A stretch of 64,000 nucleotides of DNA from CAYWMD01 sp964458575 (lineage in GTDB: Bacteria > Verrucomicrobiota > Verrucomicrobiia > Limisphaerales > JADLHS01). Below the pieces are notes generated by a model, which did not search any database, was not told where the DNA came from, and saw only the letters and a program-made list of their open reading frames with translations. A program made the position numbers and the translations under genes. Positions 14,577 to 23,547 of the stretch are shown here, piece by piece. The stretch covers positions 1 through 64,000 of the forward strand of contig CAYWMD010000006.1 of assembly GCA_964458575.1 (NCBI GenBank), read 5' to 3'. Position 1 is the stretch's first letter, and every line of letters starts with the position of its first letter.

Positions 14577-15662
14577 GTGATTCGGAACATCATCTTCGAC
14601 TGGTCGGGGACGCTGGTGGACGACCTGCCCGCGGTCTGGGAGGCGTCCAACCACGTGCTGACCCAGGCGGGCCGGCCGGAGATGACGCTGGAGCAGTTTC
14701 GGGCGGAGTTTCAACTGCCGTTCACGACGTTTTACGACAAGCACACGCCGCATGTGCCGATGGACCAGCTTGAGGGCTGGTTTCACGCGCGGTTCAAACA
14801 GGTGCAGGGTTCGGTTTGCCCGTTGCCGTACGCCGGACAGTTCATCGAGTTCTGCCGCGACCACCAACTGCGCACGTTCCTGTTGAGCACGGTGCGCGAG
14901 GACCACTTTGCCGCCCAGCACCGCGCCACCGGTTTTGGTGATTTTCTCGAAAAGGGTTATCTCGGCGTCTGGGACAAGCGCCAGAAAATCCACGACATCA
15001 TCGTGGAGAACAGGTTGTTGCCGGACGAAACGCTGTTCATCGGCGACATGAAGCATGACATCGAAACGGCGCGGCACGGCGGCGTGCATTCCTGCGCCGT
15101 GCTGACGGGTTACAACACGCTGGCGGACCTGCGTTCGGCCCGGCCGGACCTGATTGTGGAGCATCTCGGGGAGTTGCGCGAAATTCTCGAAGCCAACGAA
15201 TTGCACATCCGGCCGCAACCGAAGCAATTTGAAGAAGCGCATCCGCCGGTGGTAACGGTGGGCGGTTTGATTTTCAACGCCGCGGGCGAGGTGCTGATGA
15301 TCCGCACGCAAAAGTGGTCGAATCTTTGGGGCATTCCCGGCGGCAAGGTCAAATGGGGTGAAACTTCCGAGGATGCGCTCCGGCGCGAACTCCGCGAGGA
15401 AACCAACCTCGACATCACGGACATCGAATTCATCCTGGTGCAGGACTGCATCCACTCGAAAGAATTTTATCGCGATGCGCATTTTGTTCTGCTGAACTAT
15501 ACCTGTCGTTGTGCCGGACGGGGCGAAGTGAAGTTGAACGACGAGGCGCGCGAGTTCCGATGGGTTGCGTTGGGGGCGGCGCGGCAAATGCCCATCAACA
15601 CGCCGACGCGGAAGTTGTTGGAAGCCGTGGCGTCCCGCAAAGCGACAGAAGGCAAGCATTGA
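14577..15662 (+). CDS. HAD-like phosphatase fused to a Nudix hydrolase
   Basis: The gene encodes 361 residues with two domains. Residues 1-205 are a HAD-superfamily hydrolase: motif I is FDWSGTLVDD, motif II lies around FLLSTVRED and motif IV is FIGDMKHDIETA. Residues 220-360 are a Nudix hydrolase with the box GGKVKWGETSEDALRRELRE followed by ETNLDI, which keeps the G, E, REL and EE positions. Nudix enzymes cleave nucleoside diphosphate-X bonds and HAD enzymes remove phosphates. The start is a GTG at 14577 that begins right at the HAD strand. folB begins three bases after the stop. This suggests dihydroneopterin triphosphate dephosphorylation in folate synthesis, an inference from context. 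Confidence 0.88.
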   Translation: MIRNIIFDWSGTLVDDLPAVWEASNHVLTQAGRPEMTLEQFRAEFQLPFTTFYDKHTPHVPMDQLEGWFHARFKQVQGSVCPLPYAGQFIEFCRDHQLRTFLLSTVREDHFAAQHRATGFGDFLEKGYLGVWDKRQKIHDIIVENRLLPDETLFIGDMKHDIETARHGGVHSCAVLTGYNTLADLRSARPDLIVEHLGELREILEANELHIRPQPKQFEEAHPPVVTVGGLIFNAAGEVLMIRTQKWSNLWGIPGGKVKWGETSEDALRRELREETNLDITDIEFILVQDCIHSKEFYRDAHFVLLNYTCRCAGRGEVKLNDEAREFRWVALGAARQMPINTPTRKLLEAVASRKATEGKH

Positions 15663-15665
15663 ATC

Positions 15666-16055
15666 ATGTCAAAAATCAGCATTGTTGATTTGGAAGTATC
15701 TTTGAACGTTGGCGTCAGCGACGAGGAACGCGCCAAACCGCAGCGGTTGCTGCTGACCGTTGAAATGGAATACGATTTTTCCTCGGCGGCGATCAGCGAC
15801 CGGGTGACCAAAACGATTGATTACTTCGCCGTCGCGCAGCACCTGGTGAAGTTCGGCCAGGGACGCAGTTGGAAGCTCATCGAGAAAGTTGCCAACGAGG
15901 TTGCCGACGAAGTGCTGTCCGAGTTCCATCCGGACGCCGTCGGCGTGGAGGTGAAAAAATTTGTGGTGCCGCAGGCCCGTTATGTCTCCGTAAGCCTGAT
16001 GAAAAGCCGCGCGGGCTCGGGGATGGTCAAGAAGGCGGCGTGGGGTATCCCGTGA
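15666..16055 (+). CDS. folB: Dihydroneopterin aldolase
   Basis: The gene encodes 129 residues of the FolB family. Signatures are the N-terminal MSKISIVDLEVSLNVGVSDE, then the KPQRLLLTVEMEYD strand and the helix segment SWKLIEKVANEVADEVLSEF. The conserved catalytic lysine probably lies in the VEVKKFVVPQARYVSVSL part. The enzyme converts dihydroneopterin to hydroxymethyl-dihydropterin and glycolaldehyde in tetrahydrofolate synthesis. It is coupled to the HAD-Nudix gene (three-base gap). Its last 29 bases overlap the end of the convergent CBS gene. Confidence 0.9.
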   Translation: MSKISIVDLEVSLNVGVSDEERAKPQRLLLTVEMEYDFSSAAISDRVTKTIDYFAVAQHLVKFGQGRSWKLIEKVANEVADEVLSEFHPDAVGVEVKKFVVPQARYVSVSLMKSRAGSGMVKKAAWGIP

Positions 16056-16482
16056 TGTACGTCTCCAACTGGTGAATCGTCGAGCTTTGCGCGGTGATGA
16101 CCCAGTTCACCAGGTCGCCGATGGAAACCACGCCGGCGATCTTCTCGCCCTCGAGCACGGGCAGATGGCGCACGCGATGTTCCGTCATCAGCCGCAAACA
16201 TTCGTCCACGGTGTGGTCCGGCGTGACGTGAATCACGTGGCCAGAAAGAATGTCACGCACCGGTGTGTCTTTTGATGAACGGCCCTTCAGCACGACCTTC
16301 CGCGTGTAATCGCGTTCGGAGAGAATCCCCACCAGCCGGTCGTTTTGCGTCACCAGCAACGCGCCGATGTTTTTATCCGCCATCAGTTGAATGGCGTCCA
16401 ACACGGTTGCCTCCGGCGAAATGGTCCATGCCGCCGGGCCCTTGTGGCCGAGAATTTCCCGAATACTGCCGACTGGTGTCAT
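16027..16482 (-). CDS. CBS-domain pair protein
   Basis: The gene encodes 151 residues consisting almost entirely of two CBS domains: TISPEATVLDAIQLMADKNI to RLVGILSERDYTRKVV, and HVTPDHTVDECLRLMTEHRV to KIAGVVSIGDLVNWVI. CBS pairs bind adenine nucleotides and usually act as energy sensors for a partner protein. The SERDY and SIGDL motifs carry the Asp that contacts ribose. No partner domain is fused, so the target is unknown. It converges on folB with a 29-bp overlap. Confidence 0.92.
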   Translation of the reverse strand: MTPVGSIREILGHKGPAAWTISPEATVLDAIQLMADKNIGALLVTQNDRLVGILSERDYTRKVVLKGRSSKDTPVRDILSGHVIHVTPDHTVDECLRLMTEHRVRHLPVLEGEKIAGVVSIGDLVNWVITAQSSTIHQLETYITGYPTPPS

Positions 16483-16579
16483 AACCGTCGCAGTCTAGCA
16501 GACGCGACCGGGAACGGAACAGATTTTTTATTCGGGGTCCGGATTGACATTTCCGCGCATCAGCCGATAAATCCCCGCC

Positions 16580-17608
16580 GTGAAAGCCGTCCGCCTGATC
16601 CAGCCAAAGCGCCCGCTCGAATTGCATGAAGTTCCGGTGCCGTCGCCGGGCGAAGGGGAAATCCTCGTGCGCGTAAAGGCCGCCGGCATCTGCCATTCGG
16701 ACGCGCATTATCGCGCCGGCAAATCCCCGGTGCATCCGTTACCGCTCACGCTGGGTCACGAGGTTGCGGGTGTGGTTGGAGAAACCGGCGCGGGCGTCAA
16801 AGGATTCCGCAGCGGCGACCGGGTTTGTCTGCACTACCTGGCGACCTGCGGTGCGTGCGAATGGTGCGCGAAGGCGAACGAACAATTCTGCCCTTCCGGC
16901 GCGATGATGGGCAAGCATCGCGACGGCGGCTTCGCCGAATTCGTGGTCATGCCGGCCCGGAGTGTGTTTCGTTTGCCGGATGAAATCCCATTCGAGCACG
17001 GCGCCATCATGATGTGTTCCTCGGCCACGTCGCTGCACGCGTTGCGGAAGGCGCGATTACAGGCGGGCGAAACCGTGGCGGTGTTCGGCGTCGGCGGCCT
17101 GGGGGTTTCGGCCCTTCAACTCGCCAAAGCGCTGGGCGCGCGCGAGGTCTTTGCGGTGGACATCCGGCCCGGCAAACTGGAATTGGCGAAAGGGCTAGGC
17201 GCCGTCCCGGTGAACGCACAGGAAGCCGATCCGGTGGAAATCATCCGGGGCCGCACGCAGGGCAGGGGAGTGGACGTGGCGTTGGAGTTGATCGGCCTGC
17301 CGCTGACGATGCAGCAAGCCGTGCGTTCATTGGCCATTCAAGGCCGGGCGGCCCTGGCGGGCATTACCGAAAAGTCCTTTGACGTCGCGCCCTACGCCGA
17401 GTTGATCAATCGCGAAGCGGAAATCATCGGTGTCTCGGATCATCTGGCCGATGAGATCCCGGGACTGCTCGAACTCGCGCGGACCGGCCGGCTGAATTTC
17501 ACCGGCGTCATCACGCGCACGGTGGCGCTTGATGCCGCAGCCATCAACGCCACCCTGGATCGAATGGAGCAGTTCAGCGAAGACGTGCGGACGGTCGTGA
17601 TGCCGTGA
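16580..17608 (+). CDS. Zinc-dependent alcohol dehydrogenase (MDR family)
   Basis: The gene encodes 342 residues. Catalytic zinc ligands are C38 (AAGICHSDAHY), H60-E61 (TLGHEVAGVV) and probably C146. The structural zinc cysteines are C90, C93, C96 and C104 (ATCGACEWCAKANEQFC). The NAD(P) fold shows VAVFGVGGLGVSALQLAKAL and an aspartate at VDIRPGKL, suggesting NAD preference. Members oxidise alcohols or reduce aldehydes; the exact substrate cannot be read from sequence. Initiation is at GTG 16580. It is divergent from the CBS gene and runs towards comEC, leaving 21 bp. Confidence 0.9.
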   Translation: MKAVRLIQPKRPLELHEVPVPSPGEGEILVRVKAAGICHSDAHYRAGKSPVHPLPLTLGHEVAGVVGETGAGVKGFRSGDRVCLHYLATCGACEWCAKANEQFCPSGAMMGKHRDGGFAEFVVMPARSVFRLPDEIPFEHGAIMMCSSATSLHALRKARLQAGETVAVFGVGGLGVSALQLAKALGAREVFAVDIRPGKLELAKGLGAVPVNAQEADPVEIIRGRTQGRGVDVALELIGLPLTMQQAVRSLAIQGRAALAGITEKSFDVAPYAELINREAEIIGVSDHLADEIPGLLELARTGRLNFTGVITRTVALDAAAINATLDRMEQFSEDVRTVVMP

Positions 17609-17629
17609 TGCCCGGAAAAGCACAACTTG

Positions 17630-20089
17630 TCAGCGGTTGCCGTCAGCTTCGGGAGGAACCGCCGAGGCTTTCACCGTCGCGGATGCAGCACGTTGACCAT
17701 CCATCGTTCGCAATCGCCAGCCACTTGGACCAACGGTCAAAGTCACGGCGCCGGTTTCGCGCGTAAAAAGAACCGGAACATTCCGCCGCGCCAGACGTTC
17801 GCGCAGACGCGGGCTGGCGCGCTTGGTCGCGGGGAACTCCGAGTCGGCGATGATGATGACCCGCGGTCGGACCCCATCCAGCAAGGCATCGCCGACCGGC
17901 TCGGTTTGCTCGGGCAACCCGGTCACCAGGATGTCCGCGCGCAAATCCGGTTCGCGTTGCATCAAAACTTCCTGACCGGGCCGGCCCAGGTCGGACAGGA
18001 GCAGGACCCGCGTGTTTGAAAATGTTCCCAGGAGCACGAGCGCGTTGTCGTCGGCTTGCGGAAATCGGTCACCGGTTTCCGGATGCAACACCCGCCAGAT
18101 GCCCACCGCATCGCCGCGGTTGAGGATGTGCCGGCGCTCCGGGGTTCGTTCCAGATTCGTGATGATGGCGCGATACTTGGCCGAACGAAAATTGATCGCA
18201 CTGGTGTAGATTTCGCCCGGCCCAAAGATCTGCTCCAACGTATCCGTGCCGCCGATGTCGCGGAGGTCGCCGTGCGTCAGCACCAGGCGTGGCGCCCGAT
18301 TGACCCCTTGCCCGCGCAGGAACGGTTTGAGGGTAAACTCGACGGCATTCGTGTTACCGCAGTCAATCAGCCAATCGGCCTTGTGGCCCGATGGGTTCAC
18401 GAAAACACTGTGGCCGCCGTTGAGCGGCAGGGCCGAGATTTCAACCACGTCACGGCTTTTGAGCCATCGCCATGCGCCGAGCAGAATCAACGCAACCAGC
18501 GCCGCCGTGGACCAGGCGCGCCGTTGCTGAGCAAAGAGCCAGCCGCTTAAGACGCCGATGAGCAGCGCGTAATATATTACGAAACCCAGCCACGACGGTG
18601 GTGGCACGTAGCGGTAAGCGCCGGGCAGCAGGGTCGCCCAATCGCTGACCTTTATCATCGCCGACATCCAGAACCAGCCGCTGTGATTGAACAATTCGGT
18701 GGCCCAGGGCAGCCAGTTGCCACAAATCAGACTGCCCAGGCTCGACATCAGCGCCAGGCCGCTTAACGGAACGATGACCAGATTGGCGAGCAGAGTGACC
18801 GGGCTGAACAGGTGAAAGTAAAACGCCGTCAACGGCAGCGACCCGAGCCACGCGGCGAGCGAGGTGGCAAAGGCCGTCGCCAACCAGCGCAAGGGTACTC
18901 CCAGCCGCCGTTGCCAGCGTGGAATCAAAGCTGGCGGCAACATCGGATCCGGTTGCAGCAGCTGGTCGCGGACTTTTTCCAGCGGCGGCAGAAACAGCGC
19001 AATGCTGAGGACAACGAAGAAAGAAAGCTGGAAACTGGCCTGGAAGAGTTGTGCCGGATCCCACAACAGAATGATGAATGCCGCGGCAGCCAATGAATTC
19101 AGCAGGTCGCTCGGCCGCTTGAGCGACCAACCGCCGATGACGATGCTCATCATGACCGTCGAGCGAATGGCGGACGGCTGCCAGCCCGTTGCGGCGGTGT
19201 AGAACCAGATCAGCGGGATCACGACCAGCCCGCACCAGGCGCGCGATACCTGCATCACGCGCAGCAGGCTGACCAGAATCCCGGCGATCAACGCGATGTG
19301 CAGTCCGGAGATGGCGAAGATGTGCATGGTCCCGGAGCGCATGAAGGGTTCGCTCACTTCGTTGGTGAGCGCCGTTTTCCAGCCCAGCGTCATGGCCCAC
19401 AGCAACCGGAGCGAACCGTCGTTGACCGGCAAACCGCGCGCCAGGGTTTGTTGGGCCCAGGTCCGGAAACGGTCGGACCAGGGCGGCGAAGCGTTGCCAC
19501 CCGGGAGAACCTGCCAGGCATTCGTCGCCGCGGCCTTGAGTTGAAAATAAATACCCTGGCGCGCGAGGTAAGTCCGATAATCGAACAAACCCTCCGCAAC
19601 CGGCCGGCTCGGCGGCGCGAGGATGCCGGCAATTTCCATCGTTCGTCCCTGGTAGAAATCTTCCGGGAGCCTCCCGGTGGTGCTCACGAGAATCATGCCG
19701 GCGGCAATTTGCCAGTTTGTGCCGTGACGGAGTTCGGTGACCTTCAATCGGGCAAGCGTCCGCCAGGATTCTTGTTCGTCCCGCTCAAAGACGCGCAGAT
19801 CGGGCGTTTCCGCCAGCACGCCCCGCACGCTGACGAGCGCCGCGTCTTCCTTGATCAGGCGTCGCAAATCGTGCGGAGAAATGATTTCCGTGCGGGACGC
19901 AAGATTGGTCCAACCAACCAGAACCAGCAACGACCACAGCAGGCAAGGGTGGGCGCGCGACCAGATCAATTTTGCCAGGAGCAGGACGAAAGTGGCCGAA
20001 AAAAGCAGGGACAATGGTGGTCGGAAAAATTCCGCCAACAGCAACCCGCCTCCGTAACTTAATGCCACCGCGACGAGTGGACGCTTCAT
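17630..20089 (-). CDS. comEC: ComEC/Rec2-family DNA-uptake channel
   Basis: The gene encodes 819 residues. The N-terminal part has several membrane segments and the DUF4131 domain. The central competence domain shows AISGLHIALIAGILVSLLRV, GWQPSAIRSTVMMSIVIGGW, DLLNSLAAAAFIILLWDPAQ and SFQLSFFVVLSIALFLPP. The C-terminal metallo-beta-lactamase-like domain is present but unusual: the expected H-x-D-x-D-H metal motif reads THGDLRDIGG, with the last Asp-His replaced by Arg-Asp. ComEC carries single-stranded DNA across the inner membrane during transformation; the C-terminal domain is thought to degrade the other strand. Here nuclease function is doubtful. No other competence genes are nearby. Confidence 0.88.
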   Translation of the reverse strand: MKRPLVAVALSYGGGLLLAEFFRPPLSLLFSATFVLLLAKLIWSRAHPCLLWSLLVLVGWTNLASRTEIISPHDLRRLIKEDAALVSVRGVLAETPDLRVFERDEQESWRTLARLKVTELRHGTNWQIAAGMILVSTTGRLPEDFYQGRTMEIAGILAPPSRPVAEGLFDYRTYLARQGIYFQLKAAATNAWQVLPGGNASPPWSDRFRTWAQQTLARGLPVNDGSLRLLWAMTLGWKTALTNEVSEPFMRSGTMHIFAISGLHIALIAGILVSLLRVMQVSRAWCGLVVIPLIWFYTAATGWQPSAIRSTVMMSIVIGGWSLKRPSDLLNSLAAAAFIILLWDPAQLFQASFQLSFFVVLSIALFLPPLEKVRDQLLQPDPMLPPALIPRWQRRLGVPLRWLATAFATSLAAWLGSLPLTAFYFHLFSPVTLLANLVIVPLSGLALMSSLGSLICGNWLPWATELFNHSGWFWMSAMIKVSDWATLLPGAYRYVPPPSWLGFVIYYALLIGVLSGWLFAQQRRAWSTAALVALILLGAWRWLKSRDVVEISALPLNGGHSVFVNPSGHKADWLIDCGNTNAVEFTLKPFLRGQGVNRAPRLVLTHGDLRDIGGTDTLEQIFGPGEIYTSAINFRSAKYRAIITNLERTPERRHILNRGDAVGIWRVLHPETGDRFPQADDNALVLLGTFSNTRVLLLSDLGRPGQEVLMQREPDLRADILVTGLPEQTEPVGDALLDGVRPRVIIIADSEFPATKRASPRLRERLARRNVPVLFTRETGAVTLTVGPSGWRLRTMDGQRAASATVKASAVPPEADGNR

Positions 20090-20351
20090 GGAACGGGATT
20101 CTTGTAACGTGAAACTACCCGCAGGTCACGCAGGAAATGCGTTGCGAAACCAGAGAGCGCAACCGGGTCGGGGAGTGCTGAGTAACGAATGGTTTCCGGC
20201 CAGAGGATAAAACAGACATACGTCATCCATTTTCCTTTTCTTCCGTTGCTTGACCTCTATGCTGACGGGCTCTGATTCTGTAGCGACGTTCGCGACCGCC
20301 GAAGCCAGACGCGGCGGCTGACCTTGGCTACAGTTCGCGAGATATCGAACG

Positions 20352-22142
20352 ATGGACGCAGCGCATATACGCAATTTCAGCATCATCGCCCATATTGACC
20401 ATGGGAAGACGACGCTTTCGGACCGGCTTTTGCATCGAACGGGAACGATTTCCACGCGCGAGATGGAGGATCAACTGCTCGATTCAATGGATCTCGAACG
20501 CGAGCGTGGCATCACCATCAAGGCCCATCCCGTCACGATGCTTTACCAGGCGAAGAACGGCGAGACGTACGAGTTGAATCTGATTGATACGCCCGGTCAC
20601 GTGGATTTTACCTACGAGGTGTCGCGCAGTTTGGGGGCGTGCGAAGGGGCATTGTTGATCGTGGACGCGGCCCAAGGTGTCGAGGCACAAACGGTTGCCA
20701 ACGTGCACCTGGCGATGAAGCAGAACCTCACGATCATTCCGGTGATCAACAAAATTGACCTGCCGCACGCGGACATTGCGATGGCAAAGCGCCAGCTTGA
20801 GGACATTTTGGCGATTCCGGCGGAAACGGCGATTGCAGCGAGCGCGAAAGAGGGCATCGGCATCGAGGAAATCCTGGAGGCGATCGTTGAGCGGATACCG
20901 CCGCCCAAGCCGACGGGGCAGGGGAGCTTGCAGGCTTTGGCATTTGACTCCTTTTTCGACACCTACAAGGGGGTGGTCACGCACGTGCGGGTGTTCAACG
21001 GCGAGTTGCGACCGGGGATGAACATCAAGTTGCTGCACTCCGGCCGGAATTACGAAGTGAAAGAGGTCGGCAGTTTTAATCCGAAACCTTACAAGCGCGA
21101 CCGATTGCAGCTGGGGGAGACGGGTTACATGACGGCAAACATCAAAACGGCCGCTGAAGTCAAAATGGGCGACACCATAACGGACGCCCGGAATCCGTCA
21201 CCGGCGCTGCCCGGATTCAAGGAGGTGCATCCGATGGTTTTCAGCGGGATTTACCCGATCAACACGGCGGACTACGAGCATCTCAAAATCAACATGGCGA
21301 AGTTGCAGTTGAACGATTCCGCGTTTGCCTATCAGGCGGAGACGAGCGTGGCGCTGGGATTTGGTTTTCGCTGTGGATTTCTCGGGTTGTTGCACATGGA
21401 GATCGTGCAGGAGCGGCTGCGTCGCGAATATGGCATGGATATCATTGCCACGTATCCCAGCGTGGTGTATCGCGTAACCATGACGGACGGGAAAGTGAAG
21501 GAAGTAGATAACCCGGCATTTCTGCCTGACGTGACGTACATCGAGAAAATCGAAGAGCCGATGGTCCGGGCGTACATCATCTGCCCGAACGAGTATATCG
21601 GGGACATGATGGCGCTGGTGTCCGACAAGCGCGGCACCCTGGACCACACGGAGACGTTGGATTCGAAGCGGGTGATGTTACACAACCTCGTGCCGCTCGG
21701 GGAAATCCTGATTGATTTCCACGATCGCATTAAAAGCATCACGCGCGGTTACGGCTCGATGGATTACGAGCACGCCGAATATCAGCAGAGCGAAATGGTG
21801 AAGCTGGACATTCTCGTGAATGGCGAACCGATGGATGCGTTTTCCTGCATTGTGCATCGGTCGAAGGCGGAGGGCAGGGGACGGGCGCTGGCCGAAAAGT
21901 TGAAGGAAGTCATTCCCCGGCAGCAATACCAGGTAAAAATTCAGGCGGCCATCGGTGGAAAGATCGTTGCGTCCGAATCCGTGAGCGCCTTCCGCAAGGA
22001 TGTGACGGCGAAGTGCTATGGCGGTGACATCACGCGCAAGCGCAAGCTGCTCGAAAAGCAGAAGGAGGGTAAAAAGCGCATGAAATCCATCGGCAACGTG
22101 AACATCCCGCAGGAAGCGTTCATTGAGGTGTTAAAGACTTGA
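20352..22142 (+). CDS. lepA: Elongation factor 4 (LepA)
   Basis: The gene encodes 596 residues, the usual length for LepA. The G domain has G1 IAHIDHGKTTLSDRLLHRTG, G3 DTPGHVDF and G4 NKIDLPHA. The LepA-specific C-terminal region is seen in GSMDYEHAEYQ, KLDILVNGEPMDAFSCIVHR and KAEGRGRALAEKLKEVIPRQ. EF4 is a ribosomal GTPase affecting back-translocation and ribosome assembly. The start MDAAHIRNFSIIAHIDHG is standard. It is followed after 28 bp by the signal peptidase gene, the same lepA-lepB order as in Escherichia coli. Confidence 0.97.
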   Translation: MDAAHIRNFSIIAHIDHGKTTLSDRLLHRTGTISTREMEDQLLDSMDLERERGITIKAHPVTMLYQAKNGETYELNLIDTPGHVDFTYEVSRSLGACEGALLIVDAAQGVEAQTVANVHLAMKQNLTIIPVINKIDLPHADIAMAKRQLEDILAIPAETAIAASAKEGIGIEEILEAIVERIPPPKPTGQGSLQALAFDSFFDTYKGVVTHVRVFNGELRPGMNIKLLHSGRNYEVKEVGSFNPKPYKRDRLQLGETGYMTANIKTAAEVKMGDTITDARNPSPALPGFKEVHPMVFSGIYPINTADYEHLKINMAKLQLNDSAFAYQAETSVALGFGFRCGFLGLLHMEIVQERLRREYGMDIIATYPSVVYRVTMTDGKVKEVDNPAFLPDVTYIEKIEEPMVRAYIICPNEYIGDMMALVSDKRGTLDHTETLDSKRVMLHNLVPLGEILIDFHDRIKSITRGYGSMDYEHAEYQQSEMVKLDILVNGEPMDAFSCIVHRSKAEGRGRALAEKLKEVIPRQQYQVKIQAAIGGKIVASESVSAFRKDVTAKCYGGDITRKRKLLEKQKEGKKRMKSIGNVNIPQEAFIEVLKT

Positions 22143-22170
22143 GTGCGGGAACAGTCTCTGAAATGTGTTT

Positions 22171-23457
22171 ATGATTCTACGTTGGCTCCTTTCGAAATCG
22201 GTGCGGCAGGCGGTTGCCGTGCGGAAACATGTCCATCGGCTGTTGTGCGCCCAGCGTGATTTGCTATCGCCCCAAGCCGTTGAGGCCGTCAGCGCATCAT
22301 TGAATGAGTTGCGAGAAACAATCCGAAACGGGGCAGGCAAGGAAACGTTGGCCAAGCAGATGGAGGGCATTGAAGCCGTAGCCAATAAATGGCTCAAGCC
22401 GTATCCGCATCCGGCGTGGCGCGAGAACGTGGAGGTGCTGCTGGTCGCACTGGCGGTGGCCATGGGCATCCGGACCTTTTTCCTGCAGCCATTCAAAATC
22501 CCAACCGGCTCCATGCAACCGACGCTGTTTGGGATCACGTCCAAGCCGGATTACAGCCGGCCACCCGAATTGGGCGGAAACACAGAAACCTTCGAGCTGC
22601 CCAAAGGCTTGAAGCGCGTGACGGATTGGTTCAAGGGAAATTCCTACGTCATCTATCAGGCGGAACAGGACGGGACCTTCGATGGGATGAGTGCACCATT
22701 TCAATTTTTGATTTTCAACATCAAGCAAACGGTCTGGTTCGGCGGACGGCCTCACACGATCTGGTTTCCGCCTGATTCGGGTGGCGGACGGCCGTATCGC
22801 ATTGGCGGGTTGGCCGGGTTCATCTCGGGGGTTTTTCAGGCGCTGCCCCCGGACGAAACGTACGCCCCCGACCTTGAACGACGCATGGGCCTGCGACGCG
22901 GGATGAAATTTCGTCAAGGCCAGGACGTATTCCGCATCAAGATCGTGAGCGGTGACCATTTGTTCGTTGACCGGGTGACGTATAATTTCAAGAAGCCGGA
23001 ACGGGGTGAGATCGTTGTCTTCGCGACTGCGGGGACACCCATCCAGCAGCAGGACCAGTTCTACATCAAGCGACTGGTCGCCTTAAGCGGTGAAAAGGTC
23101 CAGATCGGGAATGATCGCCATCTGCGCATCAATGGCCGGCGGCTGGACGCAGCAATACCTCACTTCGAGAATGTCTATTCCTTTGACCCCAAATTGCCGC
23201 CCAGGGAAAGCCATTACTCCGGACATGTGAATGGCTCGGTCGCCGCGCAGTTTGGATACGGCAACCTTGCGCCTTTTTTTCCAACCGAGGATTCCACCTA
23301 TGAATTGGACAATAGCAGCTTCATGGTGATGGGTGACAATACCGTCAATAGTTCAGACTCGCGCAGTTGGGGGCAGTTTCCAGCCAGGAACGTGATTGGG
23401 AAATCTTTCTTTGTGTATTGGCCGATTACGGACCGGTTCGGTTGGGGAAACCGTTAA
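22171..23457 (+). CDS. lepB: Signal peptidase I with an enlarged periplasmic domain
   Basis: The gene encodes 428 residues. After a cytoplasmic region of about 85 residues, a membrane segment (VEVLLVALAVAMGIRTFFLQ) leads into the catalytic box KIPTGSMQPTL with Ser114. The general-base lysine is near residue 300 (QFYIKRLVALSGEKVQIG), and box E is GDNTVNSSDSRSWG. It cleaves Sec and Tat signal peptides. About 140 residues separate Ser and the HLFVDR box, far more than in typical LepB; I have seen this in Verrucomicrobiota. The ATG at 22171 is preferred over a GTG six bases upstream. It is cotranscribed with lepA. Confidence 0.95.
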   Translation: MILRWLLSKSVRQAVAVRKHVHRLLCAQRDLLSPQAVEAVSASLNELRETIRNGAGKETLAKQMEGIEAVANKWLKPYPHPAWRENVEVLLVALAVAMGIRTFFLQPFKIPTGSMQPTLFGITSKPDYSRPPELGGNTETFELPKGLKRVTDWFKGNSYVIYQAEQDGTFDGMSAPFQFLIFNIKQTVWFGGRPHTIWFPPDSGGGRPYRIGGLAGFISGVFQALPPDETYAPDLERRMGLRRGMKFRQGQDVFRIKIVSGDHLFVDRVTYNFKKPERGEIVVFATAGTPIQQQDQFYIKRLVALSGEKVQIGNDRHLRINGRRLDAAIPHFENVYSFDPKLPPRESHYSGHVNGSVAAQFGYGNLAPFFPTEDSTYELDNSSFMVMGDNTVNSSDSRSWGQFPARNVIGKSFFVYWPITDRFGWGNR

Positions 23458-23547
23458 CCTTGGGATCCGTCTGGCTAGGCGACTAAACAGAAGTAATATT
23501 ATTGTATAAACAATGTATGTTATATTTAATAAAGTTGCCGGGCACTG

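Noticed and set aside
14520..15659. Minus-strand open frame of 379 codons
   Set aside because: It is antisense to the HAD-Nudix gene.
20243..20280. Promoter for lepA (TTGACC with a possible -10)
   Set aside because: The -35-like hexamer is clear but no acceptable -10 lies at the right distance.
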